Part shown: positions 44,179 to 53,272 of the stretch, in pieces | How the letters are laid out: each line of letters starts with the position of its first letter | Numbering within the stretch: the stretch's first letter is position 1 | Assembly (NCBI RefSeq): GCF_900129645.1 | Contig: NZ_FSQZ01000001.1 | Span: forward strand, 1,698,001-1,762,000 | From: Acetomicrobium flavidum | Lineage (GTDB): Bacteria > Synergistota > Synergistia > Synergistales > Acetomicrobiaceae | Direction: 5' to 3' | DNA length: 64,000 bases | The notes under the pieces: generated by a model | The model's input: only the letters and a program-made list of their open reading frames with translations | What the model was told of the DNA's origin: nothing | The model's database searches: none | Translations under genes and position numbers: made by a program

Positions 44179-44422
44179 CTCCTAGTTAGAGCTTGCTTAT
44201 CATTATAGCATTACGAAGTTTCATATGCCCATACAAAAGAGACAACTTGCCAAGCATAAAGCTTTAACGGAGCTTCTAAATGAGCGCATGCGTTACGTTG
44301 TTTATCATTTTTGGTCATTTAGCTTTGTGGATTACCCACTAAATCCAAGGAGTGAGCCTTTTCTGCTGCGGGCGTCGGAAAACCTGTGGTGGTGTTGAAA
44401 CGACCCATTTTCGACACCTCGA
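44179..44422. other. intergenic region with a small inverted repeat
   Basis: No convincing gene was found in this stretch. It holds the likely promoter of the BTAD regulator and, near 44390-44420, an imperfect hairpin (GGTGTTGAAA with TTTTCGACACC). Together with the neighbouring umuC fragment it looks like DNA left from a rearrangement or a lost mobile element, but no transposase could be recognised. Confidence 0.4.
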
Positions 44423-44941
44423 CTAGACCTTTATAGTAGGTAGTTCATCCCAATATGATGTGTAACGAGGCGAACGCATGGATGCACTGGTGACCCATTT
44501 TTGGCTTTCTGGTTTGCCTCCAGCGGCAAGCCAAACTAAGGGCTTATTGGCTTCGAGGTTGATTTTATCAATTTCTCGCATTAATATATCTAATTTCTTG
44601 GATTGTTTTATGTCGCAGAATAACCCCTTTTGCAGTTCTTTACATGAGGAGATTTCAGAAAGCAGGACGCCAACCCTTTTATATTTCTTTCCTTCAATGT
44701 ATGCTAGCCTTAGCCCCTCTAATGCGGCCCTTACAATAGAGGGGGAATCGTTTTTAGGAGTTGCAAGGCAAACCCTTTTGCTGCCCCAGTAGCAATCTGG
44801 AACGTGAAAGCTCGTGGATATGTAGGTTGTAACAACATTAGCCAGCGACCTCTGTGTCCTCGCTGCGATATTATATATGCCTTCGTCAGCCTGCTTTGCA
44901 ATCTTGATGGCAATCGGGAACGAGTGGACCGTTAAGTACAT
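44423..44941 (-). pseudogene. umuC fragment (C-terminal part of a Y-family DNA polymerase)
   Basis: The 172 readable codons match the UmuC C-terminal little-finger and DUF4113 regions: ADEGIYNIAARTQRSLANVV, then YKRVGVLLSEI, KKLDILMREIDKIN and SPRYTSYWDELPTIKV at the end. UmuC proteins are about 420 residues long and carry the catalytic palm at the N-terminus; none of that is here. An in-frame stop lies directly before the first ATG, and no palm-domain coding was seen upstream. It is best called a remnant that cannot polymerise DNA. Confidence 0.8.
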
Positions 44942-45038
44942 CTACACCAGGGCTGTCATAGGAAAGCCGAAGAAGGAATTTTGATATCTCATTTCCAATG
45001 AAAGGCCCTCAAATAATTAGCCATACCTAAAATTTTTC

Positions 45039-45067
45039 TTGTCCATTCCGATGTGGGATGTTAAAAT
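45039..45067 (+). promoter_or_regulatory. promoter of the acetamidase/formamidase gene
   Basis: TTGTCC (45039-45044) and TAAAAT (45062-45067) are spaced by 17 bases, 45 bases before the start codon. Confidence 0.55.
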
Positions 45068-45111
45068 CATTTTAAAAGATCTTAATATTGCGACCATGGA
45101 GGTGGGGTTAA

Positions 45112-46416
45112 ATGGCGCAAACAATAATCAATGCAAAAGAAATGGTCTGGGTGTTGGATCCAAATCAGCCCTTCGCAGGGCCGGTCAGGGATGGAGGAAT
45201 TATAGTCGCAAGGGTTAGTCCCGGATGTTGGGGAGCTATGATAACTCCCGATTACCCGAGCGGACATGAAGTCACGAAACCCATAGCAGTAGAAGGAGCA
45301 GACGTTGGGGATTCCATAATGATAAGGGTCAGGAAGATCAACGTCCTTTCGCTTGCCACGACGTCGGGTACCGATGTGCCTCAGGAAGGGCATTTCGTGG
45401 GCGATCCCTTTGTTGCCAAAAAATGTCCCTCTTGCGGCACGATAAATCCCGAGACATACGTCGAAGGCGTTGGCGAAGATGCCATACGTTGCAAGAAATG
45501 CGGAGCTCCCGTACATCCGTTCCTTTATGGCAACACTTATACAATACTCATGGATGACGAAAGGAAAGTTGGAGTGACAGTCCCACCGCAGGTCGCGAGG
45601 GAAATAGCCTGTGATGCAGCTCATTTTAGCGCACTGCCGCCTGAGTCTAAACAATACTCGGCCAACTTAATGGCAAGGGGAGACCTTCCTGGTCTTATAG
45701 CTCCTCTGCGCCCAATGGTTGGAAACCTTGGAACTTGTCCTGCCGTAGCGATGCCATCTTCTCATAACGCAGGTGATTTTGGAAGCTTTCTCGTGGGTGC
45801 GCCCCATGAATATGGCCTTACCGAAGAACAGCTGCGACTTCGCACCGATGGGCACATGGACATAAACGAAGTCGTAGAAGGTTCCGTCGTAATTGCTCCT
45901 GTAAAGGTCAAAGGTGGTGGAGTATACGTCGGTGATGTCCACGCCATGATGGGAGATGGGGAGATAGCCGGGCATACCACCGATGTAACAGCTGAGGTGA
46001 TACTGGAGGTAAAAGTATTAAAGGGCCTTTCTCTGGACGGTCCTATCGTCTTGCCCAGGGCTTGCGATCTTCCGGCTATAGTTGCAAGGCGAAGCGAAGA
46101 AATATTGAATAGGGCAAGGCGAATTGCAAGCCTTTATGGTTTCGAGGTGGAGGACGAAGCTCTTCCAATACAAATGGTAGGGAGCGGTAAAAACCTTAAC
46201 GAGGCTTGTGACAATGGCCTAAAGAGATTATCTGAGTTGACGGGGTTATCGCTGGATGAGGTCAAAAACAGGTGCACGATCACCGGACAGGTGGAAATTG
46301 GAAGGCTTCCGGGGGTCGTCCACGTTTCCATGCTCGTTCCTCGAAAGATACTCGAAAAAGTTGGCCTGTGGAATGTCGTAGCTTCACAATATGACTACGC
46401 ATGTCAAAGGGCTTGA
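45112..46416 (+). CDS. acetamidase/formamidase family protein with zinc-ribbon insertion
   Basis: This 434-residue amidase-fold protein carries FmdA/AmdA features: GGIIVARVSPGCWGAMITPDY, GHMDINEVVEGSVV and GDVHAMMGDGEIAGHTTDVT. Between residues 105 and 130 there is a four-Cys zinc-ribbon (C105, C108, C127, C130; CPSCG and CKKCG) that is not part of the classic formamidase core. The enzyme would release ammonia from a small amide, but the actual substrate is unknown. GGAGGTGGGG precedes the ATG. It is a single gene with its own promoter. Confidence 0.87.
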   Translation: MAQTIINAKEMVWVLDPNQPFAGPVRDGGIIVARVSPGCWGAMITPDYPSGHEVTKPIAVEGADVGDSIMIRVRKINVLSLATTSGTDVPQEGHFVGDPFVAKKCPSCGTINPETYVEGVGEDAIRCKKCGAPVHPFLYGNTYTILMDDERKVGVTVPPQVAREIACDAAHFSALPPESKQYSANLMARGDLPGLIAPLRPMVGNLGTCPAVAMPSSHNAGDFGSFLVGAPHEYGLTEEQLRLRTDGHMDINEVVEGSVVIAPVKVKGGGVYVGDVHAMMGDGEIAGHTTDVTAEVILEVKVLKGLSLDGPIVLPRACDLPAIVARRSEEILNRARRIASLYGFEVEDEALPIQMVGSGKNLNEACDNGLKRLSELTGLSLDEVKNRCTITGQVEIGRLPGVVHVSMLVPRKILEKVGLWNVVASQYDYACQRA

Positions 46417-46538
46417 GATTAATATCCACAGCCAATACGTTTAGCGCTGACGATCTTTGTTGACGTTTTTGTGAGCTCGTGGTATCTTTCTAGAGCGTCG
46501 GTCATTGCCGGCACTATGCGGGGAGCAGTGATACATAG

Positions 46539-47048
46539 GTGCAGGATCGCAGTGTAGATGAGAGCTTTATGAGGATTGCCCTCCAGGAGGCAAATAAGGC
46601 CTTCGACGAAGGGGAAATCCCAGTGGGTGCCGTGATAGTGCTTAACGATACGGTAATTGCTAGTGCCCATAATACCAAGGAGCGTAATGGCGATCCAACT
46701 GCTCATGCTGAAATTAACGTGATCAGGGCTGCATCTTTGAAGCTGTCCAAGGAAGAGTTTGCTCGATGCACATTATACGTAACGCTTGAACCCTGCGTAA
46801 TGTGTGCCGGCGCTGTCCTGCAGGCCAGGTTTGAAAGGATCGTTTTTGGTACCCTAGATCCTAGGGCAGGTGCATGTTGGTCTCTTTATAGAATACCAGA
46901 GGATAAAAGGCTTCCCTGGCGCTGCAAGATACAAGGCGGAGTGCTTGCTGTAGAATGCAAGAAGATCTTGGATGACTTTTTTCGGTTGCTACGTGGCGGA
47001 TGGAGAGGTGGCCGAGCGGTCGAAGGCGGTCGACTCGAAATCGACTAG
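46539..47048 (+). CDS. tadA: tRNA-specific adenosine deaminase
   Basis: This 169-residue deaminase makes inosine at A34 of tRNA-Arg(ACG). Zinc ligands are in TAHAEINV and LEPCVMCAGA, and the Glu of HAE is the proton shuttle. GTG 46539 gives the normal N-terminus (DESFMRIALQEANKAFDEGE IPVG region); ATG 46569 is the alternative. The frame runs on into tRNA-Ser(CGA): the last 15-16 residues and the stop codon at 47046-47048 lie within the tRNA gene. The substrate tRNA is encoded at 32833-32909. Confidence 0.93.
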   Translation: MQDRSVDESFMRIALQEANKAFDEGEIPVGAVIVLNDTVIASAHNTKERNGDPTAHAEINVIRAASLKLSKEEFARCTLYVTLEPCVMCAGAVLQARFERIVFGTLDPRAGACWSLYRIPEDKRLPWRCKIQGGVLAVECKKILDDFFRLLRGGWRGGRAVEGGRLEID

Positions 47049-47094
47049 GCGGTGATGAGCCGTCTCGTGGGTTCAAATCCCACCCTCTCCGCCA
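47002..47094 (+). tRNA. tRNA-Ser (anticodon CGA)
   Basis: Acceptor GGAGAGG pairs with CCTCTCC, the anticodon loop is CTCGAAA (anticodon CGA), a long variable arm is present, discriminator G, CCA encoded at 47092-47094. The 5' half overlaps the tadA 3' end by 47 bases. Confidence 0.95.
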
Positions 47095-47147
47095 AATGAT
47101 ATAAATTATGCTACAATTGACGCGTAAGGGTGGTTAAATTTGCATGA

Positions 47148-47241
47148 GGAGAGGTGGCCGAGCGGTCGAAGGCGCTCGCCTGGAGAGCGAGTAAGCGGCT
47201 ACAAAACCGCTTCGTGGGTTCAAATCCCACCCTCTCCGCCA
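47148..47241 (+). tRNA. tRNA-Ser (anticodon GGA)
   Basis: The same acceptor and T arms as the preceding tRNA-Ser, with anticodon stem CTCGC/GCGAG and loop CTGGAGA (anticodon GGA), long variable arm, discriminator G and encoded CCA at 47239-47241. Confidence 0.95.
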
Positions 47242-47258
47242 ATTTTTTGGGGTCAAGT

Positions 47259-47384
47259 TGCGGTCCTCTGTAGGCTCAGTTCCATGCGGCGATGTCCTGT
47301 GAAACCCGCCAGGCCCGGAAGGGAGCAACGGTAAGCAGTGTACATCGGGTGCCATGGAAAAGCTGGGTCGAAAGAGGGCCGCAT
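47259..47384 (+). ncRNA. ffs: signal recognition particle RNA (small bacterial type)
   Basis: The conserved SRP core GCCAGGCCCGGAAGGGAGCA followed by ACGGTAAGC is present near 47308-47336. The ends GCGGTCCTCT and AGAGGGCCGC pair to close a long hairpin, and a T run at about 47384 terminates it. It assists co-translational targeting of membrane proteins together with Ffh. Confidence 0.95.
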
Positions 47385-47428
47385 TTTTATTTTCCAATAA
47401 ACGAGGGCGTATTTTATTTGCGCTCATA

Positions 47429-47740
47429 TCATTTCGTTGCCTGAGGTGCTGAATCTATGAGTGCGCTTATGAGTTTTTCCAGTTGCCCTATATTTTCTTC
47501 GGTATTGGTGTTCTCTCTTATGCATTTATAGAGGTTGTTTTTTACTATCTCCACGCACGCCTGTTGCATGGCGTTTCTTGCTGCCGTCAGCTGAGTCAGC
47601 ACTTCCACGCAGGGTTTTTCCTCTATGATCATTCGCTGTATTCCCCTGAGTTGTCCTTCTATCCTCTTGAGCCTGTTCAGTACGGCCTTACGTTCGGCGG
47701 GTAATTCTTCTATATTATTTTCGGCGGGCCTTTTTGCCAT
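47429..47740 (-). CDS. CsoR/RcnR-family repressor, CstR-like
   Basis: This 103-residue all-helical repressor has the family core LNRLKRIEGQLRGIQRMI. The sensing positions, spaced as C36-H61-C65 of CsoR, read C44, N69 and C73. The Asn in place of His removes a Cu(I) ligand and is, from memory, the pattern of persulfide sensors of the CstR type, so sulfur sensing is more likely than copper. An extra C62 is present. The gene is transcribed away from rpsB and no obvious target gene adjoins it here. Confidence 0.88.
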   Translation of the reverse strand: MAKRPAENNIEELPAERKAVLNRLKRIEGQLRGIQRMIIEEKPCVEVLTQLTAARNAMQQACVEIVKNNLYKCIRENTNTEENIGQLEKLISALIDSAPQATK

Positions 47741-47812
47741 TTATAATGCCTCCTTTATTAATGTGATACACTCTTAAAAAACCATTTTATTCACATTTTA
47801 ACAATAATAACC

Positions 47813-47842
47813 TTGATGGTCAATTGGGTTATATGCTATACT
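47813..47842 (+). promoter_or_regulatory. promoter of the rpsB operon
   Basis: TTGATG (47813-47818) and TATACT (47837-47842) are spaced by 18 bases, placing the start near 47849 and leaving a leader of about 100 bases. Confidence 0.65.
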
Positions 47843-47848
47843 TCCCAT

Positions 47849-47948
47849 TGGCTTCTACAAAGCACACGGTTGGACGGCATCGGGGTGCCCTTTGGGTTCC
47901 GAAGCCGGATGATGGCCGTGGAAGAATAAAACCGTGGGAGGGATTAGC
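47849..47948 (+). promoter_or_regulatory. structured rpsB leader RNA (candidate S2 autoregulatory site)
   Basis: The leader can fold with nested arms: ACGGTT pairs with AACCGT at the end, and inside it ACGGCATC pairs with GATGGCCGT (one bulge), enclosing a GC-rich hairpin region around GGGGTGCCC. Leaders of rpsB in several bacteria bind protein S2. The match to that motif was not confirmed. Confidence 0.45.
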
Positions 47949-48800
47949 GTGTCTGTAGTTTCCATGAAGCAACTTTTGGAATGCGGAGTCCACTTTGGGC
48001 ATCAGACTCGAAGATGGGATCCGAAGATGAAGCCCTATATCTTCGCGGAACGCAACGGTATCTACATAATTGACCTGCAGAAGACTGTTAGGGCCATAGA
48101 AAGGGCGTATGATTTCTTAAGGGAGGTTTCCAAGGGTGGGGGTACCGTGCTTTTCGTAGGCACTAAGCGCCAGGCCCAGGAGACCATCCAGGAGGAAGCC
48201 CAGCGCTGTGGACAATTCTATATCAACCAGAGATGGCTCGGTGGACTTTTAACCAATTTTTCCACCATCTCTAAAAGAGTACGTCGCATGATCGAACTTC
48301 AGGAGATGGAGGAAAAAGGGGAGTTTCTGAAGTACCCCAAAAAGGAAGCCATAAAGCTCCGCAAGGAAAAGGAAAGGCTTGAAAAATATCTGGGTGGCAT
48401 TAGGGATATGAAGGACGTGCCAGATGCCCTGTTTGTGATCGATCCTCGGAGAGAATACATTGCCGTTGCTGAAGCCAGAAGGCTTTACATCCCGATAATT
48501 TCAGTCGTCGACACCAACTGTGATCCGACCCTGATCGATTACCCGATTCCCGGAAACGATGATGCGATAAGGGCTATAAAGTTGATAACTTCCCTAATGG
48601 CAGACGCCATCATCGAAGGTCGCCAGGGCGTCGACAGCGTTGCTGCTCCAAAGGCAGCTGTCGCCACAGCTTCCGGCGAAGAGGAAGAGCCTTCTGATGA
48701 GATAGAAGTGCGGGAGAAGCTGCACGAGGTTTACGGCGAATTCGAAGAAGAACTCGTCGAGGATGAACTTGAAGAGCGTAAAGGCTGGAAGGAGGAATAA
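47949..48800 (+). CDS. rpsB: 30S ribosomal protein S2
   Basis: This 283-residue protein starts [20 protein letters not shown], the S2 family N-terminus, and contains [17 protein letters not shown] and the [19 protein letters not shown] segment. The C-terminus has an acidic extension of about 40 residues (many Glu). GTG 47949 is chosen because GGAGGG is six bases upstream. tsf follows three bases after the stop. Confidence 0.97.
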   Translation: MSVVSMKQLLECGVHFGHQTRRWDPKMKPYIFAERNGIYIIDLQKTVRAIERAYDFLREVSKGGGTVLFVGTKRQAQETIQEEAQRCGQFYINQRWLGGLLTNFSTISKRVRRMIELQEMEEKGEFLKYPKKEAIKLRKEKERLEKYLGGIRDMKDVPDALFVIDPRREYIAVAEARRLYIPIISVVDTNCDPTLIDYPIPGNDDAIRAIKLITSLMADAIIEGRQGVDSVAAPKAAVATASGEEEEPSDEIEVREKLHEVYGEFEEELVEDELEERKGWKEE

Positions 48801-48803
48801 TCG

Positions 48804-49397
48804 ATGTCCGTTGATACAGAGCTAGTAAAACAGTTACGTGAACGTACGGGTGCAGGTATCCTTGATTGTAAAAAAGCCTTGGAGGAATGCCAAGGCGACA
48901 TAGAGAAGGCCATAGATTATCTGCGAGAGAAGGGCATTGCAAAGGCCGCCAAGAAGGCCGGAAGGGTTGCATCTGAGGGCCTGATATTCAGCTATATACA
49001 TATGACTGGCAAAATCGGAACGCTTCTTGAGCTAAACTGCGAGACTGATTTCGTGGCCAGGACCAAGGAATTCCAGACCCTTGGCAAGGAGATAGCGATG
49101 CATATCGCTGCTGCTTCCCCTTATTATATTTCACCGGAAGATGTGCCTGCCGAGGATCTGGAGCGGGAAAAGGAGATATATCGCAAGCAAGCTTTGGAGG
49201 AAGGTAAGCCTCAGCACATAGTTGACAAGATAGCCGAAGGCCGCATTCAGAAGTTTTATGAGAGCACTTGTTTGCTCGAACAGGCTTGGATAAGGGATCC
49301 CGAGAAGAAGATCAAGGATCTCATCACCGAGGCTATCGCGAAATTGGGCGAAAACATAGTGGTAAGAAGGTTTGCCAGATTTGCCATAGGAGAATAG
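48804..49397 (+). CDS. tsf: translation elongation factor Ts
   Basis: This 197-residue factor exchanges GDP on EF-Tu. The UBA-like N-terminus is [20 protein letters not shown], followed by the core with [16 protein letters not shown]. At 197 residues it is the short type known from Thermus-like and other lineages, compared with about 283 in E. coli. A terminator hairpin follows. Confidence 0.96.
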   Translation: MSVDTELVKQLRERTGAGILDCKKALEECQGDIEKAIDYLREKGIAKAAKKAGRVASEGLIFSYIHMTGKIGTLLELNCETDFVARTKEFQTLGKEIAMHIAAASPYYISPEDVPAEDLEREKEIYRKQALEEGKPQHIVDKIAEGRIQKFYESTCLLEQAWIRDPEKKIKDLITEAIAKLGENIVVRRFARFAIGE

Positions 49398-49407
49398 CTT
49401 AGTTTTT

Positions 49408-49445
49408 AAGAGGGGTTGGGTTTTTCCTGGCCCCTCTTTTATTTA
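49408..49445 (+). terminator. terminator after tsf
   Basis: AAGAGGGG (49408-49415) pairs with CCCCTCTT (49431-49438) over a 15-base loop, and a T-rich run follows. pyrH starts about 35 bases later, so the terminator may be partial. Confidence 0.6.
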
Positions 49446-49476
49446 ATAAATATACGATATCGGAGGTAGACGTGCT

Positions 49477-50232
49477 TTGGAGGGCGACAAACTCAAGTAT
49501 AAGCGCGTATTGCTTAAATTATCGGGCGAGGTATTGGCAGGCACCAGGACATTTGGCATCGATTTTGATGCCGTCTCAAAGATTTGCAGGGAAATACTCG
49601 AAGTTGCCCGACATGGAATTCAGATAGCCATGGTTGTAGGGGGAGGAAATATATTTCGCGGTGCTCAAGCCGTTAGCATGGGCATGGACAGGCCCCAGGC
49701 GGATTACATGGGAATGCTTGCCACCGTCATAAATGCCCTGGCGCTTCAGGATAACCTCGAGCGTCTAGGGTTGCCTACTCGTGTTCAAACGGCCGTCGTG
49801 ATGCAGGAAATTGCCGAACCCTTTATAAGAAGACGAGCCTTAAGACACTTGGAAAAGGGGCGCGTGGTGATTTTTGCTGCCGGGACAGGTTCTCCCTATT
49901 TTTCTACGGACACCGCCGCTTCGCTTCGTGCCGCCGAGATAGGGGCAGATTGCTTGCTTAAGGCAACCAAGGTGGATGGCATTTACGATAAGGACCCAAT
50001 GAAGTACGATGACGCAAGAAAGCTCAACTTTATCACGTATCTCGAGGCGCTGAGTAAACAGCTTAAGGTGATGGATGCCACGGCCTTTTCGCTTTGCATG
50101 GAGAATTCAATTCCGATTATAGTTTTTGATATACTTCAAGAGGGAAATTTAAAGAAGCTGCTGATAGATGGAGAACCGATCGGCACGCTAGTCTCATCAA
50201 AAAGGGGGAATGACGGCTATGGTTGTGGATAG
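49477..50232 (+). CDS. pyrH: UMP kinase
   Basis: This 251-residue amino-acid-kinase-fold enzyme makes UDP from UMP. Family segments are [15 protein letters not shown] at the N-terminus, [12 protein letters not shown], and [19 protein letters not shown]. The TTG at 49477 is preceded by GGAGGT with nine bases of spacing. The order rpsB-tsf-pyrH-frr is the conserved bacterial arrangement. It overlaps frr by 14 bases. Confidence 0.96.
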   Translation: MEGDKLKYKRVLLKLSGEVLAGTRTFGIDFDAVSKICREILEVARHGIQIAMVVGGGNIFRGAQAVSMGMDRPQADYMGMLATVINALALQDNLERLGLPTRVQTAVVMQEIAEPFIRRRALRHLEKGRVVIFAAGTGSPYFSTDTAASLRAAEIGADCLLKATKVDGIYDKDPMKYDDARKLNFITYLEALSKQLKVMDATAFSLCMENSIPIIVFDILQEGNLKKLLIDGEPIGTLVSSKRGNDGYGCG

Positions 50233-50782
50233 AAAGATTTTGAAGGAAATGCAGGAGTCTATGAAGAGGGCCGTTGAACACTTTAGAGCCGAGATGGTAG
50301 GCATAAGGGCGGGAAGAGCCCATCCGGCGTTGGTGGAAAACATCAAGGTGGATTACTACGGAGTGCAGACCCCGATCAAACAGATGGGGACCATCTCTAT
50401 CCCCGAACCGCGACAGATCTTGATATCCCTCTGGGACAAGACGGCCACAAAGGCAGTAGAAAAGGCCATACAGGCATCACAGCTTGGAGTTATGCCCCAA
50501 GTGGACGGCGAAAATATCAGAATCACGTTACCGGAGCTGACCAAGGAAAGAAGGGCGGAGCTGCTGCGGATAGTTAAAAAATACGCCGAGGATGCGAGGG
50601 TGGCAATACGCAACATAAGACGTGATGTCCTCGATGAATTGAGACGTCAGGAAAAGGAAGGCATCATTAGCGAGGACGAGTTTAAGCGCATCCAAGAGGA
50701 GATCCAGGATATAACCGATGAGCATATCGAAATGGTGAACAAGGTGCTCGAGGAAAAAGAGAAAGAAATTATGGAAGGATAA
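50219..50782 (+). CDS. frr: ribosome recycling factor
   Basis: This 187-residue protein dismantles post-termination ribosomes with EF-G. Typical segments are [40 protein letters not shown], and VRNIRRD-like [18 protein letters not shown] 50219 is chosen because AAGGGGG is ten bases upstream; ATG 50210 would sit only one base from that site. The C-terminus ends in the acidic [12 protein letters not shown]. Confidence 0.97.
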   Translation: MVVDRKILKEMQESMKRAVEHFRAEMVGIRAGRAHPALVENIKVDYYGVQTPIKQMGTISIPEPRQILISLWDKTATKAVEKAIQASQLGVMPQVDGENIRITLPELTKERRAELLRIVKKYAEDARVAIRNIRRDVLDELRRQEKEGIISEDEFKRIQEEIQDITDEHIEMVNKVLEEKEKEIMEG

Positions 50783-50826
50783 CGGTTACGTACCTTTAGC
50801 GCGCTTTCTTAATTTAATTTTACCAA

Positions 50827-50878
50827 AAACCAATATGAGCAAGGATACCAAGGTGCTCATATTGGTTTATTTTTTTTA
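50827..50878 (+). terminator. strong terminator after frr
   Basis: A 14-base-pair stem (AAACCAATATGAGC with its complement at 50855-50868) and a long T run form a classic Rho-independent terminator. Confidence 0.9.
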
Positions 50879-50887
50879 AATGACCAG

Positions 50888-50915
50888 TGGACAATTACTT
50901 GAAAGATAGTATAAT
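50888..50915 (+). promoter_or_regulatory. promoter of arcC
   Basis: TGGACA (50888-50893) and a perfect TATAAT (50910-50915) are spaced by 16 bases, about 50 bases before the start codon. Confidence 0.6.
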
Positions 50916-50966
50916 GACCTTGTTCTATCGACTTTGAATAAAACCTGAGATAACGGAGGGTTTAGA

Positions 50967-51935
50967 ATGGCTGAAAAGGTGGTAGTCGCCCTTGGCGGCA
51001 ATGCGATACTTCAAAGCGGGCAAAAGGGAACCTTTGAAGAGCAGATGGAAAATGTTCATGCTACGGCAGTGCAGATAGTAAGGATGCTTGAGGCTGGTTA
51101 TGAAGTGATCATCACGCACGGCAACGGCCCACAAGTGGGCGCTATCTTAATACAGAATGAAGCCGGCAGCAGCTTGGTGCCGTCCATGCCTATGGACGTG
51201 TGCGGGGCCGAAAGCCAGGGCATGATAGGATACATGTTTTGCCAGGCTTTAAGGAATTGTATGCGTGGCAAGAATTTGATCGGATGGGAGCCCTGTTGTG
51301 TAGTGACTCAAGTGGAAGTTGATCCGAATGATCCTGCCTTTCTCAAGCCCACAAAGCCTGTTGGTCCTTTCTATACGGCTGAAGAAGCCAAAAAAAGGAT
51401 GAGCGAAAGGGATGAAGTTTGGATCGAGGATTCCGGTAGAGGGTGGCGCCGAGTAGTCCCCTCACCCGATCCCAAGCGCATAGTAGAGGGTCAGATAATA
51501 AAACACCTTTTTGACGAGAGATATTTGGTGATCGCCTGCGGTGGTGGCGGTATTCCCGTCGTCAGACAAAAAGATGGCACTTACCGGGGCGTGGAGGCCG
51601 TCATCGATAAGGACCTGGCAGGCGAAAGGCTTGCGCAGGAAGTTGGAGCTGACGTGTTCATGATATTGACGGATGTGCCTAAGGTTGCCATTAACTTCAG
51701 GAAGCCTGACGAGAAATGGCTTGACGTCGTTACGCCAGAGGAATTAAGGGCTTACGAGGCCGAAGGCCACTTTAAGGCCGGAAGCATGGGGCCAAAGGTA
51801 AAGGCAGCCTTGAGGTTCGTCGAAGGCGGCGGTAAAAGGGCTATCATAGCCAAACTTGACTCCGCCCTTGAGGCCCTGGAGGGTAAATCTGGAACACAGG
51901 TAGTTCCGGTTAAAGAAAAAACTTGTGTTATATAA
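50967..51935 (+). CDS. arcC: carbamate kinase
   Basis: This 322-residue enzyme makes ATP from carbamoyl phosphate. Family signatures are [15 protein letters not shown] at the N-terminus, HGNGPQVGA, and [10 protein letters not shown] with the [14 protein letters not shown] segment. Arginine deiminase and ornithine carbamoyltransferase genes are not adjacent, so its source of carbamoyl phosphate lies elsewhere. It has its own promoter and terminator. Confidence 0.96.
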   Translation: MAEKVVVALGGNAILQSGQKGTFEEQMENVHATAVQIVRMLEAGYEVIITHGNGPQVGAILIQNEAGSSLVPSMPMDVCGAESQGMIGYMFCQALRNCMRGKNLIGWEPCCVVTQVEVDPNDPAFLKPTKPVGPFYTAEEAKKRMSERDEVWIEDSGRGWRRVVPSPDPKRIVEGQIIKHLFDERYLVIACGGGGIPVVRQKDGTYRGVEAVIDKDLAGERLAQEVGADVFMILTDVPKVAINFRKPDEKWLDVVTPEELRAYEAEGHFKAGSMGPKVKAALRFVEGGGKRAIIAKLDSALEALEGKSGTQVVPVKEKTCVI

Positions 51936-51968
51936 AAAACAGGCTACGGTTAATTAAGAGCTTATAAG

Positions 51969-52016
51969 ATATAAAACCGCGAGAAAGTGGATTTAAAGCT
52001 TCTCGCGGTTTTATAT
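51969..52016. terminator. bidirectional terminator between arcC and aspC
   Basis: A long stem of about 17 pairs (ATATAAAACCGCGAGAA with TTCTCGCGGTTTTATAT) lies between convergent genes, AT-rich on both flanks so it serves both strands. Confidence 0.85.
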
Positions 52017-52078
52017 ATATGCATTTGCTACAAGCAGGAGCTAAAAAGATCAAGCTATCGGCGTAGGTTGTAGAAGCG

Positions 52079-53272
52079 CTATTTTATCTCGCTTACCATT
52101 TCCTTGAAACGCCTTACTCCTTCCTCAATCTCTTCCATGGAGTTTGCGTAGGAGAACCTGACGAAACCCGGGGCCAGAAAAGCGCTTCCCGGTACTAAGG
52201 CTATGTATTTATTCTCCAAAGCCATCTCACAAAATTTGATATCGTCATCGATGGTTTTGCCTTCGTAGGTCTTCCCTAAGCAATTTCTTGTGTCGACAAA
52301 CACGTAAAAGGCCCCCTTAGGTTCGACGAAGGAGATGTTCGGGACCTCTTTGAGGAGCGCAATCATCTTTTTACGCCTTTCGTCGAAGGCCTCATGCATC
52401 CTTTTAACATCTTCCTCAGCTCCCCTTAAGGCTCCAACAGCAGCCCACTGAGATATGGAAGACGCATTTGATGTCAGATGTCCCTGAAAATCTCCAACCT
52501 TAGACATGATTTCCTGAGGGCCAAGGGCATATCCTATTCTCCATCCCGTCATGGCGAAGGCCTTGCTGGCTCCGTTGATTATTATCGTACGATCGCGCAG
52601 TTCCGGCCTAATTGAAACGATGTTTATATGTTCCAAACCGTCGTAGACCAGCCTTTCGTATATCTCGTCATATATTATCCACAGGTCGTGTTTTATCGCC
52701 AGGTCTGCTATGACGTTTAAAGTTTCCTTAGGATATATGACGCCAACCGGATTGGAGGGTGTATTGATTATCATGCCACGGGTATGAGAGCTCAGCGAAG
52801 CCTCGATCAGCGAAGCGGTGGGCAAAAAACCTGATCGTGTGGTATCTATGATAACGGGCTTTCCGTCGCATAATTTAATCTGTTCCACGTAGCTCACCCA
52901 TGCGGGTGCAAATATCATGACCTCGTCGCCGGGATCTACAAGACATCCAAGCGCCTCATATATGAGCGGCTTAGCGCCTGAACCTATGATGACCTCTTTT
53001 GAAAAGTTGTATTTAAGGCCAAAGCGCCTCTCGTAATATTTTGCTACTTCCTCTTTTAGCTCGGGTATTCCCGTTGCTGGTGTGTAGTGGGTTTCTCCTC
53101 GCTCCATTGCTTCCCTTGCCGCGTCTAAAGCTGCCCTCGGAGAAGTAAAATCGGGTTCGCCTGCGCCAAAGGATATCACTGGTTTTCCCTCGCGCTTCAT
53201 CGCCTTGGCCTTTGCGCTGATCGCTAAGGTCGCAGATGGCTCCATGTTCATTGCCCTTGTCGATAACTTCAT
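52079..53272 (-). CDS. aspartate aminotransferase family enzyme (type I beta)
   Basis: This 397-residue PLP enzyme has the Schiff-base Lys in GASKAFAMTGWRIGYALG, the family N-terminal ISFGAGEPDFTSP, and YDEIYERLVYDG. It matches the aspartate/prephenate-type aminotransferase group of thermophiles. Side-chain preference cannot be told from sequence; Asp, aromatic amino acids or prephenate are all possible. A GGAGGG site precedes the ATG on the minus strand. Confidence 0.92.
   Translation of the reverse strand: MKLSTRAMNMEPSATLAISAKAKAMKREGKPVISFGAGEPDFTSPRAALDAAREAMERGETHYTPATGIPELKEEVAKYYERRFGLKYNFSKEVIIGSGAKPLIYEALGCLVDPGDEVMIFAPAWVSYVEQIKLCDGKPVIIDTTRSGFLPTASLIEASLSSHTRGMIINTPSNPVGVIYPKETLNVIADLAIKHDLWIIYDEIYERLVYDGLEHINIVSIRPELRDRTIIINGASKAFAMTGWRIGYALGPQEIMSKVGDFQGHLTSNASSISQWAAVGALRGAEEDVKRMHEAFDERRKKMIALLKEVPNISFVEPKGAFYVFVDTRNCLGKTYEGKTIDDDIKFCEMALENKYIALVPGSAFLAPGFVRFSYANSMEEIEEGVRRFKEMVSEIK

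Noticed and set aside
46419-46706. A small minus-strand protein overlapping the start of tadA
   Set aside because: Its N-terminal half is antisense to tadA. The C-terminal half (46419-46538) could be the relic of a gene end, but there was no family match, so it is left out.
47002-47241. Direct repeat suggesting a mobile element
   Set aside because: The two repeats are the shared acceptor and T arms of two tRNA-Ser genes.
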